64,000 nucleotides of DNA from Bacillota bacterium (GCA_023664625.1 JAMPFD010000002.1:156441-220440); one strand, 5' to 3'; counted from the first letter of the stretch, positions 38,501 to 46,333 are shown. The notes: generated by a model not told the origin, from the letters alone. Numbers and translations: made by a program.

Positions 38501-41500
38501 CAGACAGGTTCTGACTTTGATATTGACTCTGTTTATGGAATTCAATTTGAAACTTATAAAACCGCTAAAGGAGAAGTTAAGAAAGTAGAATACAAGAAGA
38601 AGATGGAGCAATACGATTACTTCAATTATGTGAATCGTTTTGCTAATGAATATAAAGACCCTAATGTAAGTAAAGAAATTAAACAAGCAGTAAGTGAGAT
38701 AAATGCTATTTTTAATGACGAATATTATAAACTTCAAAAAGAAGAATCAGAGCTTTATAATAGTTTTCCGAAAAATTATAGAAATTATATAAGCGACATA
38801 GATGCTGATATTAATGAAGAAATAGAAGATTTAGGTTACAAAGGTATTACCGCTTATAGATATAGAATTGCTAGAACTACAGAAGACATTAATGCTGATA
38901 TACAAGCTAATAAAAATAATAAAGAATTTGTAGCTCGTTGGAATGCTTGGTTAGATAAACTTGATGAAATTGATGAATTTCTTGATACTCAAACAGGAAA
39001 AGTAAGTGAAGCTAAAGAAAAGCGTATTAACGCAATACTTAAAGAAAGAAAAGCTGACTTCGAAGCTATAGCTAAGAAAGCAGGTCTTATGACAATGGAA
39101 GAGTTCTTAGACCCTGCTAATATAGATAAAGCTAATGGTAATCAAGCTCGTAATACTCGTATATGCGAGATTATGCAAGAAGTTCTAAGTCATCCTGATT
39201 CTCTTGAAGAAAATCTTTCTCGTTCTAACTTTGATGAGATTACAATAGAAAAAAACGAATTGATGCCAGAGAACATGAAGAAAGCAAGGCAGTATAGAAG
39301 TCCTTATAATGTTATTGACCAAATAGCTTACCAAGAGGATGTTATGAGTGGAATTAAACTTAAAGCTTTCTCTGTTACACTTGATACTTTCTGTTCTATT
39401 TGTAATACAGTCCGTCCAGAACTTGCAAATCCTGTTTATATAGTATATGATAAAAAGAATAGAAGGTATCAGAATCTTTCTGATATAGCTTTTAGTTTTG
39501 GAGAAGATTTTAACGGTAAAGAAGATAGCACTTTTTCTATACGGCATAGACGTTATGGCTGGAGTGTTGATAATAGAAATGTAAGAGGAAAGCTTCTTAC
39601 ATCATATTCTTCTCAGACTACTGCTTATATTCTCGACGCTGTTAAAGAAGGAGCACTTCCTAATCTTAATGATTATACTTTTGCAGCATTCAAGACACTT
39701 ATAAATGCAGGAACTGATTATCATACCGCTATTGCATTTCTTATGCAACCAGGTATGACACGTATTGTAGATAATTACAATAGTAATAATTCTGTATATA
39801 CGTATAGCGGAGGCAACGTAATACATAAAGCTATCAAACAGATAGCTAAAGAACTCGGTATTAAAGCTAATGATGATACTCCTATTAAAGACGTTATAGA
39901 TAAGCTTAACGAAAGATATGGTAAAGAATTTAATAGTCTTTTCAGACAGAAAGGAGATAAGACAATAGAGATAAGTCTAGAGTTGGACAAGCTTCAAGAC
40001 CTACCGATTAACGTACCATTGATGATAGCAAGACTTAATGACAAAGGTAAGTTTGGCAAGAACTCCCCCGTAGAGAAGAAGCTGCTAATGGACTTGGGTA
40101 CAATTCTCTCTTTCTACAAGCTTAATGAAACTGCACGAGAGATTGGAGATATAGCAAGATGTTGCAATCCTGATAAATTTGGTGCTAAACAAACTGTTTA
40201 TGCTACACGTAAAGTATTTGATAATATAGATAACATACTTTATCATAAAGATGAAATCATAGACCCTACTGTAGGTATGGACGAAGAAGGAAATACGATT
40301 ATGATAAAGACTCCTCGTCCACAGACTCTTACTGTAGATGGAAAACATATTCTTGAAGCTATATATCCAGGAGTTGCTGACCCTAATGCTGATGTTGATA
40401 CTATTGTAAATAATCTTATAAACTCAAAGGATGTACCGAGTGCTTATCCGACACTTTATTCATTCTTGAAATATTCTACGGCAACAAGCTGTGTGCTTGC
40501 AAGAAGCGTGTTGGAGACTCAAAATCCGTCTTTCGTGCGAGTTCTTGACGGCTTTAAGAGTGTACTAAGCGGCTTTAATCCGAACATGTCAGAAGACACG
40601 TATGTGGATTTGCAGAGGTATGTTTTGAGTTCATTATATAAGGAGGTACCGTCAATTAAGTTTGAGGTTAACGTAAAGACGGACGGAAAGGGACATATAA
40701 CGCTTGAACACGGAAAGATAGAGCCGAGAAACGAGGATGAAGCGAGGGTTAATCAGGAAACACTGGAATCAATCAGGGCAAGACAGGAAACTGCGAGAAT
40801 TTACGGATACAGTCATTCTTCCAATCTTTCAGTAGTTGCTACAGATGAAGATGGAAATGCTGTTGTAAAACGTTTTGAGGTAAAGGATATGAACAATGTT
40901 ACACAAGAGGAAGTGGAACAATTTGAACAGTTCTCTCCAGCTCAAAAGGTTCTATGGATTAAAGGTAATTTTGATGATGCAGGTCTTTTTGATTATCTTG
41001 ATGCGCAGTTGTTTAACGACAACAGGACAAAGAAGTATGTAGGAATGCAGACCTTGAAGTATGTAGACCAAAACGTAAGTAACAATGTCATTTACGAGGA
41101 GTTCAGGGAAGCGTTCTTCAATAGTAATCCTCTTGTTGTATCTGCTGCTATCGATATAGTTAAGTATGCTGTTCAGGTTGAAGGTCTTAGGATTGGAGCT
41201 ACTGCTGTAAATAAAGTTATAGATAATGATTGTCTTATAAATGAATTTGGAAGTAATGGTCTCGGTTTTGTAAAGTCTGTTACGGAGCAGATGGGAATGT
41301 TTGGTACGCTTGGTAGTAATTATGCAAGTACTAAACAAGTAAGGACTTTATATGAGAATTATCTTAGAAGTCATCCTGAAACTCCAGGTATAAGAAGTGT
41401 TTTCCTTACACAAAAGAATATTAATAAATATCATCTTGAATCAGATAACTTTGGTATATATTATCTTAAAAAAGGAGAAGATGGTAAAGCTTTTGATGAG

Positions 41501-42394
41501 CTTATGACTACAATGGGAGTTAAGTATTATCTTCCTAAAGCAGATATGTATAAGAGTAATGCTTATATCAGAATGAAGAATTATAAACAGGATAATCTTT
41601 ATAAGATTAAAGATTATGGAAGTTATATTATTCTTTATCCTCTTGGAAACCTTCAACGTTGGGAAAACAGTGAGTGGTCAGTAAAGGAAGATAACAATAA
41701 TAAAATATTGTCTAAGAGAGCTTATGAGAAATTGTGTGCTGATTATATGGAACAACATAATGAAGCTGTATTCGGAACACAATATATTACACAGAAGATT
41801 AATGAATATATCAAAAGTAAGGAAATCGGAGATGTAACTTATACTAAGAGAAAGAAAGCTGATGACCGTATTCCTGCAAGAGATTTTAATCTTATAGAAC
41901 ATGCTCGAACTTACGGACCTCTTGCTCATGTATATAAAGCTATTGTTACTGAAATTGGAAGTAGAAGTCATAATACGATATATGTAAGAAGTTCTGCTAT
42001 ACAAGATTATATATTTAGTCCTGGTATTGAATATGGTAGTATACAAGAAATAAAGTTTGAAGGAGGACGTACAAGAAAGTTCTTGATAATGATTCCTGAG
42101 GATATAAAGGAATATGAAGATGCATTCTTGAAAGGTAAGAACGTAAGAGGTCTAAAGCTTAATGGTGAAATTCTTAATCCTGATATTATAAAAGATAAAC
42201 AGCTTAGAGATATAGTAATACAAGCACAAGGAGATGCTTATACAAAAAATCATAGTGAATTTAAATCACTTAATCGTAGTAAATATGGAAAAGAAGGTTT
42301 AGCTTATACTAACCTTAATGGTGTAGTTAAAATTATGCCATTAGAAGAAGAGATGGCTTATGCATCAAGTTTTGAGGAAGATGAAGATGTGTGA
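32504..42394 (+). CDS. Giant crAss-like-phage-type RNA polymerase homologue with fused N-terminal domain
   Basis: A single uninterrupted 3296-codon frame. Residues about 1-215 look like a free-standing helical Bacteroidetes protein (segments VPYIGELLKIGKVFGSYRNY and ADIMGKIYASRVRREIDND) and use host-like codons. After about 33190 the DNA becomes strongly AT-rich. An acidic linker (about 470-506) and a coiled-coil stretch (about 747-792) follow. The key region is R1965-I-P-T ... VVP ... TGSDFDID, with the Asp triad at 2004, 2006 and 2008. This copies the order of bacterial beta-prime (R-x-PT ... NADFDGD) and the DFDID form known from crAss-like phage virion RNA polymerases (double-psi beta-barrel, QDE-1-like). 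K1750-A-G-I-Q and the upstream PGFHAAQI may belong to the partner barrel; that is inference. The C-terminus is acidic (EEDEDV). No phage structural genes adjoin it. Its function in the cell is unknown. Confidence 0.8.
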   Translation: MDDTIFDLQQSRFNTEFIERNVDFELEVGARIIETFYDVPYIGELLKIGKVFGSYRNYFFVRKLVGFMKSSNKFKEEDFNSFVSSLSTKDKKRLSDYLTQLLYSADEESKADIMGKIYASRVRREIDNDMMLRLCSIVNHSYLPDLYCLGKYKDVSDENTFITDNLVALGLLSDAGNVYETLEDGMECTGFGPAKHILNEVGKILYQILDDQPVTVSAKSAEVPKVTLRPINKKELDRSVGRFVESKVSNELRNLVGNNTLLENAMMLKTTNGFEFEPEFKEWYAEKKGKDAVIDLNPKYVADARKLAKAIMDYYKEKYTSINATVRKEDANSHRSEFGYTSTFEREAGKKHIAVMMLNMFNKIQNENLDFGGYDFYLKQTKIEWADFIFRSVAKQKKRDAKELKQEYEEAEDKNAYIDKLLGGKNKSISNSNIFAVYQELHASDSTANTYIKEVLANPILADVYRDVRKTMDEVNDTKNEEANTSDETTEVEPEENAKADDTELDTSITTANNHIGIYTSFMSHIGSRIKNYFNTLRKQQSAELGDFDTNNTYGIAETMDANECASMLYNANVNFDNIDSMIEGIQRIANTIKGFEAFAQLAEDLRNNRDFATEMRTVFSKIKVSKIKTTVSNGKVNAVVTNSTADPQTTLIGAFKNDIASTSISDNPDVTENLIDTAFAWTDTLRKSKNNAEGNKALSEVITRTIHIAKLYYPSIQENAIRAYIELNDNGRAKDFDRKATNAEMLLDDLKECNKKVRETKENYRQLRIKANKVNEHNRRLKDRARKNLYVDPNNYQSLADVYGSDWLKAQNNSLSHLARKLTPYSVVNTDLNSRNIHGNNNSNIINSSMITNLSKMLEKTYTDEHGRTRNKALEAWGAKKLRSKQYKYSNILLEQKDENGKVINRGMFRYVDGVLCITEDASKLLKFYQYEGAEDVDKGNAATYSEMLTGSFLPSSFMNFFKAERYGVKDIANYFMRVPSDAPNTFLVQAPRYAAGDVVIVKDEEAFNNDVKEIVAAAVPLITKEEYMAKYRADGAFPYTIDYRTDYEKIMFGKDSISIKDAKAVTKLSEPDEDGNYEALVNVATKYGNAFIFKGTIKKAGKGIALHNRQLVGALNTTIRGADFVNTEEGAMDIEFPIRIATEHFKKQLRFRDVTVGDKTWKAPEYTGNPESDVFKMLKNQFYQSLLDGAVALNHYFELVEETEGENKGTYHVRLENRRPVFNSGMSNDRGYKFYHLGDKGTVLEETENGVKLGGKVFHDEKFTLAVTDENGNIVKKSYLDEIITSDIPKADLSTGRLIDDGSINFLYGGAMRIIANRDSEGVLHVEDIKLSEAQEKRVNEALSEFVLEYRKQVTETVERYKDMIQGVEINNYTIINYAFNNLIMFMNYDQLTDGDVRFYKDGQTVLKRAKQYQGSGNPFGISDYSAEHEDDLSDIEDAFLTSGSIQERRMITGVDEDGYEFEDVARDENGKIIYDTVKIQDIFKGSIFEGVTQRRGFRAATIKNTIRTNVKALKQLEDKFVKEIGLSEDMAKELLWGPIELDKNGKPKVDKDGGYKRRGGFTDTKVNDAQSYITVQEFVRRIAGKGQLNRYLPLIRKLIAAENDPSVKLSGKDIKEFIQVQKNFYYDMWYDPKYGIEVPRQIKNAEFVLVPSLIKGTQLEDVYNMMREAGIDQLNTVETSKAANEYLTTIWDNDGNMPGITDAKDDAARKQALSAKANELNKNGMIYSYNNLYTQQETPQHLDSTNKAGIQICKKMFDNIDPNGPLQELKEEFFRMFSLNIQTCFENVAKELNIPLDENGNIAVDENNRVEGLNMKVLYNKLREELIRTGLDNNLADYVTVLDGASRATMPSYMNNVLTKFESVFQSIFNNNITRQKLPGFHAAQIANVGWQPRSLEESGLEGVTYAKHLEYHPDGKPYIEIMLPASFVGVDKTSAHYNNMSDEEILKELEEKELLDVIGYRIPTEGKQSVCNMKVVGFTSDALGSTIVVPDDWVSQTGSDFDIDSVYGIQFETYKTAKGEVKKVEYKKKMEQYDYFNYVNRFANEYKDPNVSKEIKQAVSEINAIFNDEYYKLQKEESELYNSFPKNYRNYISDIDADINEEIEDLGYKGITAYRYRIARTTEDINADIQANKNNKEFVARWNAWLDKLDEIDEFLDTQTGKVSEAKEKRINAILKERKADFEAIAKKAGLMTMEEFLDPANIDKANGNQARNTRICEIMQEVLSHPDSLEENLSRSNFDEITIEKNELMPENMKKARQYRSPYNVIDQIAYQEDVMSGIKLKAFSVTLDTFCSICNTVRPELANPVYIVYDKKNRRYQNLSDIAFSFGEDFNGKEDSTFSIRHRRYGWSVDNRNVRGKLLTSYSSQTTAYILDAVKEGALPNLNDYTFAAFKTLINAGTDYHTAIAFLMQPGMTRIVDNYNSNNSVYTYSGGNVIHKAIKQIAKELGIKANDDTPIKDVIDKLNERYGKEFNSLFRQKGDKTIEISLELDKLQDLPINVPLMIARLNDKGKFGKNSPVEKKLLMDLGTILSFYKLNETAREIGDIARCCNPDKFGAKQTVYATRKVFDNIDNILYHKDEIIDPTVGMDEEGNTIMIKTPRPQTLTVDGKHILEAIYPGVADPNADVDTIVNNLINSKDVPSAYPTLYSFLKYSTATSCVLARSVLETQNPSFVRVLDGFKSVLSGFNPNMSEDTYVDLQRYVLSSLYKEVPSIKFEVNVKTDGKGHITLEHGKIEPRNEDEARVNQETLESIRARQETARIYGYSHSSNLSVVATDEDGNAVVKRFEVKDMNNVTQEEVEQFEQFSPAQKVLWIKGNFDDAGLFDYLDAQLFNDNRTKKYVGMQTLKYVDQNVSNNVIYEEFREAFFNSNPLVVSAAIDIVKYAVQVEGLRIGATAVNKVIDNDCLINEFGSNGLGFVKSVTEQMGMFGTLGSNYASTKQVRTLYENYLRSHPETPGIRSVFLTQKNINKYHLESDNFGIYYLKKGEDGKAFDELMTTMGVKYYLPKADMYKSNAYIRMKNYKQDNLYKIKDYGSYIILYPLGNLQRWENSEWSVKEDNNNKILSKRAYEKLCADYMEQHNEAVFGTQYITQKINEYIKSKEIGDVTYTKRKKADDRIPARDFNLIEHARTYGPLAHVYKAIVTEIGSRSHNTIYVRSSAIQDYIFSPGIEYGSIQEIKFEGGRTRKFLIMIPEDIKEYEDAFLKGKNVRGLKLNGEILNPDIIKDKQLRDIVIQAQGDAYTKNHSEFKSLNRSKYGKEGLAYTNLNGVVKIMPLEEEMAYASSFEEDEDV

Positions 42395-42403
42395 TAATAA
42401 AAT

Positions 42404-42446
42404 AATTTGGCTTTCAATACAATGATTATATATAGAGAGCCAAATT
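42404..42446. terminator. Weak hairpin between the giant gene and rel
   Basis: AATTTGGCT and AGCCAAATT (9 bp) enclose a 25-nt loop, 10 nt beyond the giant gene stop and 18 nt beyond the rel stop on the other strand. It could serve both convergent transcripts, though the long loop makes this uncertain. Confidence 0.4.
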
Positions 42447-42463
42447 TACTATAAAATGTGGAT

Positions 42464-44386
42464 TTACACATTCCGTGAGTGGCGCACCTCATCGATGCCC
42501 GGAATATTGTACAAAGATTCTATTGCAGAGTTCAGTTCGCGGATGGAGTGGACATAGAATGTTACTGTGAGGTCTGTTATGTCATCATTGGTTTCTGTTT
42601 TCAGCGAGCCTATGAACAGGTGCAGGTCGTTGGTGATTTTCGACAGGATGTCTATGAACAGGTGGTAGCGGTCGATGGCCTTGATGTAAATTGTGACCGG
42701 ATACTGTTTGTCAGGCGATTCGTCAAACTCCATATATATGATGTTGTCTCCGAACTTTGATGCAAGCCGTATAGCCTCAGGGCAGTTGCGCCGGTGGAGC
42801 GTTATGGAGTTGTCTGCCTCACGGAATCCGATGGTCTCGCTTCCCGGTAACGGAAGGCAGCACGGACATCGCTGGTACTGTTGCTTGGCAAGTTCCTCTG
42901 CGAAGTAGGAACGCAGGTTGCGTTCCGCTTTGTAGCTCTGTACGCATTGCATCCATTCCGTCTTTGGCAGAGTTTCAGGATCCGTTCCTATTTCCACGAC
43001 ATCACCACGATTGAGAACGGTACGGACAGACATGAGTTTATTGTTTATCCTTGCGTACTTTGCGTGCAGACCAATGTCCGTATGCAGTTCGAAAGCGAAA
43101 TCTATGGCGGTTGAACCTTTTGGCAGTATTATGGGCTCACCTTTTGGTGTGAAGGCGAGGACATCATCATAGTAGAGTGAGGATTTTATGTTCTCGATAA
43201 ATCCCTGTGTCTGTGATTCCGCGGCAATTTCCTTAAGTATCTTGCGGAATTTCTCTATCCACTTGCGTACAGTCAGCAGGGAGACATTGTTTCCGCAGTT
43301 GCGGGTCTCGGCACGTTCTGCCACCTCTGCCATACAGCCGAACCGTGACGCCTCAACCATCTTGTCTGAGCAAATCTGTACGTCCTCCCATATTCCTTCA
43401 TGTGAGAGGAGCATGACGTTAATTGATTTGTATGAGTTTTCCTTGCCTTGGTCTATGAGGTTCTGGAAAGACCCCGGTTTCTCGTTGTAATTATTTGTAA
43501 GAAGGGAGTAGATATAAAGACATATTTCTTTCTCGGACAGTTCTCGGCCGTCGCATCCTGAGAACGTCACACGGATATAGTATCGGTTGTCAAGGTGTAT
43601 GAAATCTTTCTTCGCCGCTTTCATACGCCGCCATATTGAATAGGGTGCTCTCCAGTAAACGGTTGCTTTGGCAATGATGCCTGCCTTCCTCAATATGGCT
43701 TCTATGTCATCCGTAAAGACTTTCAGGCGTGCGCTGTTGTCTTTCTTGTCTTTGTCCAGTTTCAGTGAAATGTCTGCGTATTCCATTCCGCACCGGTACT
43801 TGAAAGAGAGGTTTTCAAGGTCGGTCTTGACATCGAAAAGTCCGAGACGGTTTGCCAGAGGGGCATAGAAGTAGTCTGTCTCTCCGGCTATTTTCATCTG
43901 TTTGTCGGGGCGCATGGAGGACAGTGTGCGCATGTTGTGCAGTCTGTCAGCAATCTTTACCATAAGGGCACGGATGTCAAACTGCATGGAGGAGAGCAGC
44001 TGCTGATAGTTGTCGACCTGCTTGGAAAATTTATATTTTGACTTTTTTCTTTTTGTCACGGCATCCACAAGGAATGCAACATCGCTTCCGAAACGTTCGC
44101 GTATGTCATCTATGGTGTACGGTGTGTCCTCCACAATGTCATGTAGGAACGATGCGGTGACGGAGTTTGTATCAAGCATCAGTTCCTTTGCTGCTATGAG
44201 GGCTACGGAGATGGGATGTATTATGTAAGGCTCGCCGCTTTTTCTGCGCTGTTCCTTGTGTGCATTATATGCAAATTCGTAAGCGTCGTGAAGCTGTTTT
44301 AACTGCCGTGGAGAGACTCGAGGTTCCATGGATCTGAACACTTTCTCAGCAGTCTCTGCTATCATTGTTTCATAGTTGACTTTCAT
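42464..44386 (-). CDS. RelA/SpoT-family protein, hydrolase motifs intact, synthetase motifs eroded
   Basis: A 640-residue long RelA/SpoT homologue that would hydrolyse (p)ppGpp. The HD domain is complete: H43, H57, HDIVED at 82-87, and D147 in KIADRLHNM. In the synthetase domain the usual RxKxxYSIxxKM reads YWRAPYSIWRRM, the catalytic Asp position before IRV is Asn, GYQSLH reads SYKSIN, and EVQIRT reads DVQICS, so synthesis is probably lost or weak. TGS (FTPKGEPIILPKGSTAIDFA), a Cys-rich segment (RCPCCLP ... HRRNCPEA) and an ACT domain follow. Its last 24 codons lie in the repeat duplicated at 32037. Confidence 0.9.
   Translation of the reverse strand: MKVNYETMIAETAEKVFRSMEPRVSPRQLKQLHDAYEFAYNAHKEQRRKSGEPYIIHPISVALIAAKELMLDTNSVTASFLHDIVEDTPYTIDDIRERFGSDVAFLVDAVTKRKKSKYKFSKQVDNYQQLLSSMQFDIRALMVKIADRLHNMRTLSSMRPDKQMKIAGETDYFYAPLANRLGLFDVKTDLENLSFKYRCGMEYADISLKLDKDKKDNSARLKVFTDDIEAILRKAGIIAKATVYWRAPYSIWRRMKAAKKDFIHLDNRYYIRVTFSGCDGRELSEKEICLYIYSLLTNNYNEKPGSFQNLIDQGKENSYKSINVMLLSHEGIWEDVQICSDKMVEASRFGCMAEVAERAETRNCGNNVSLLTVRKWIEKFRKILKEIAAESQTQGFIENIKSSLYYDDVLAFTPKGEPIILPKGSTAIDFAFELHTDIGLHAKYARINNKLMSVRTVLNRGDVVEIGTDPETLPKTEWMQCVQSYKAERNLRSYFAEELAKQQYQRCPCCLPLPGSETIGFREADNSITLHRRNCPEAIRLASKFGDNIIYMEFDESPDKQYPVTIYIKAIDRYHLFIDILSKITNDLHLFIGSLKTETNDDITDLTVTFYVHSIRELNSAIESLYNIPGIDEVRHSRNV
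42483..42554. repeat. Right 72-bp direct repeat of the inserted segment (att-like)
   Basis: This is the 3' coding end of the intact RelA/SpoT gene and the direct-repeat partner of 32037-32108. The identical core is at 42534-42554. Beyond it only the intact gene continues into coding sequence. Confidence 0.65.
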
Positions 44387-44464
44387 GGTTGGCTGGTTAT
44401 ATGGTTGGTTGATGGACAGGTAAAAGGCATATGGGGAGACAGTGCCAGCTTATATATAAAAACA

Positions 44465-44513
44465 GCAGAAGGTAAAAAGCGGAGAATCAAACTCTCAGCT
44501 TTTTACCTTCTGC
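44465..44513. terminator. Terminator after the glycine-zipper lipoprotein gene
   Basis: A perfect 16-bp stem (GCAGAAGGTAAAAAGC and complement) with an inner GAGA/TCTC pairing ends 8 nt beyond the lipoprotein stop. It separates that gene from the RelA/SpoT gene. Confidence 0.75.
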
Positions 44514-44520
44514 ATAATCG

Positions 44521-45069
44521 TTATTGAATTTCTATTCGGTCATCATATTTTGCCGTGCCCGAGTATCCGGAGTCGTCTGTAATGTCAGTGTTAGTGACAT
44601 GATGTTCTTTCAGCCGGTTATCATCCGTAGGCTCCAGCCGGAATCCATTGCCTTGCTGTATGGAGTGCAGTCTTGCAGGACTGTTGGTTCTTTGTGCATC
44701 TCTGCGCTCCATGTTGTCGTGGTATTGCTGTATGCGCCGTGATTTCGCGTCATTGTTCGGTGTGCCGTAATGCCGTGTTGAGGAGCGTCTGTTGTCCGTA
44801 GTACTGTCGTAGTAGACATCGTCATTCTCCACAGCTGTGGAAACACGCTGCTGATAACGCTTCTGCTTGGCATTCTCTATTGCCGCGCCCGTTGCCGCGC
44901 CTGCTGCCATGCCGACAAGCGTTCCGACATCATGGCCGCGATGCCCGCCGGCAATACCTCCGACAGCAGAACCTATAACTCCGCCGAAACCGGCACCTGT
45001 AGCTGTGTAAGAGCTACAACTGCTTACCAGAAGAAGTACTGATAATGCAAGGAATGTAATCTTTTTCAT
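44521..45069 (-). CDS. Glycine-zipper lipoprotein
   Basis: A 182-residue protein with a lipoprotein signal (LLLVSSCSS, Cys18) followed at once by a glycine-zipper segment, about residues 24-65 (GAGFGGVIGSAVGGIAGG, then GTLVGMAAGAATGAAIE), the kind that packs helices in membranes. The remainder is hydrophilic, rich in Arg, Asp, Asn and Gln, and looks disordered. It is presumably anchored to the outer membrane facing the periplasm. No close functional assignment is possible. It has its own terminator and seems monocistronic. Confidence 0.82.
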   Translation of the reverse strand: MKKITFLALSVLLLVSSCSSYTATGAGFGGVIGSAVGGIAGGHRGHDVGTLVGMAAGAATGAAIENAKQKRYQQRVSTAVENDDVYYDSTTDNRRSSTRHYGTPNNDAKSRRIQQYHDNMERRDAQRTNSPARLHSIQQGNGFRLEPTDDNRLKEHHVTNTDITDDSGYSGTAKYDDRIEIQ

Positions 45070-45260
45070 AAACTTCCTGTCTTTTAGCCTTGACAGATTT
45101 CGTTCGCCGACTTATGTCTCATGACGACCGTTACCGTCTCCGCAACCTGCTTGACCATCTCTTTCGGTTGCGAAATTACAAATAATATCTTAATGAAGAA
45201 ATGGGGAAATCCATAATGTATGGGGGGATTTTTCCTTTTTTCTTCGTTATGTGATGGACA

Positions 45261-46280
45261 TTACTTGAAGTCTACGAGGATACGGAATACTTGTGCAGGT
45301 GCTGCTGCCCATGCTTCCATTCCTTCTTTTGCTGTCTCCGGAGTGTAAATGCCGGACACGAAGCGGTCCATAGGGACATTGGCGTTCTCCAGATATTTCT
45401 GTACTGCACGGAAGTCGCTTGGATTGGCATTACGTGAGCCGCGGATGTCAAGTTCCTTCTGCACGAAGTACTTGGTCTGGAACTCCACGCCGCTTTTTGC
45501 ATAGCCTATGCATACAACGCGGCCTGTGAAACTGACAATGTCAATGGCACTTGTGTATGTCATAGGAGAGCCTACTGCTTCTATGACACAGTCGGCACCG
45601 TATCCGTCAGTATATTCCATGACCTTTTCAAGCAGGTTTTCTTCCTTGGAGTTTATGCCGTACTTTGCACCAAGCTCTTTGGCAATCTGCAGTTTCTCGG
45701 CGGAGAGGTCGACGGCTATCACTGTTGCCCCGCGCTGTACTGAGCGTACGACTGCTCCGAGACCGACCATGCCGCATCCGAAGACGACAACTGTGTCTAT
45801 ATCTGTCACCTGTCCGCGGTCAACGGCATGGAATCCGACAGACATGGGCTCTATGAGTGCTGCGTCACGTGTGTTCACGCCTTTGACAGGGATAATCTTC
45901 TGCCATGGAAGAGCCATGTACTCGCGCATGGCTCCGTCACGCTGTACTCCGAGAGTCTCGTTGTGCTGACAGGCATTGACACGGCCGTTGCGGCAGGATG
46001 CGCAGTGACCGCAATTGGTATATGGATTGACGGTTACTACCATGCCGGGCTTTAGTGTGTCAGGGCATCCTTCGCCGACTGCTTCTATTACAGCACCTAT
46101 CTCGTGCCCCGGGATGACATTCTCCTTTGCCATAGTGTTGCGGCCAAGGAATGTATTGAGGTCTGAGCCGCAAAAACCTACATATTCCATTTTTAGGAGT
46201 ACCTCACCTGCCTTTGCTTCTGGCTTGGGCAGTTCGACGACAGCCATTTGCTGAAGTCCTGGAATTTGAATTGCTTTCAT
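45261..46280 (-). CDS. Zinc-dependent alcohol/polyol dehydrogenase (MDR family)
   Basis: A 339-residue medium-chain dehydrogenase. The catalytic zinc motif GFCGSDLN and GHEIGAVIEAVG, the structural zinc lobe CGHCASCRNGRVNAC, and the NAD(P)-binding VFGCGMVGLGAV are all visible. The family includes L-threonine, L-idonate and galactitol-phosphate dehydrogenases; the substrate cannot be fixed. Upstream on the same strand are an amidohydrolase and an aldo/keto reductase, giving a set that fits oxidative breakdown of a sugar such as L-fucose. A 256-bp MITE-like element separates this gene from the other two, so co-transcription may be disturbed. Confidence 0.88.
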   Translation of the reverse strand: MKAIQIPGLQQMAVVELPKPEAKAGEVLLKMEYVGFCGSDLNTFLGRNTMAKENVIPGHEIGAVIEAVGEGCPDTLKPGMVVTVNPYTNCGHCASCRNGRVNACQHNETLGVQRDGAMREYMALPWQKIIPVKGVNTRDAALIEPMSVGFHAVDRGQVTDIDTVVVFGCGMVGLGAVVRSVQRGATVIAVDLSAEKLQIAKELGAKYGINSKEENLLEKVMEYTDGYGADCVIEAVGSPMTYTSAIDIVSFTGRVVCIGYAKSGVEFQTKYFVQKELDIRGSRNANPSDFRAVQKYLENANVPMDRFVSGIYTPETAKEGMEAWAAAPAQVFRILVDFK

Positions 46281-46333
46281 CTGTTTTCTTGTATTTGGTT
46301 CTTTGATATTTTGTTATTGCAAATAGAATCTAT

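Noticed and set aside
33287..42046. Many minus-strand frames of 60-140 codons inside the giant gene
   Set aside because: They are Ile/Ser/Phe/Tyr-rich reverse-strand shadows of AT-rich coding DNA and have no independent support.
32504..42394. The giant gene as an assembly chimera from a co-sampled phage
   Set aside because: The two flanking copies of the rel 3' end differ at 11 of 72 positions, so they are not simple assembly repeats, and the frame has a host-type promoter element and host-like 5' part. It cannot be excluded without reads.
44465..44513. Fifth copy of the AAAGGTNACC repeat family
   Set aside because: It contains AAGGTAAAAAGC, but lacks the GGTNACC core and is a plain 16-bp terminator next to a gene end.
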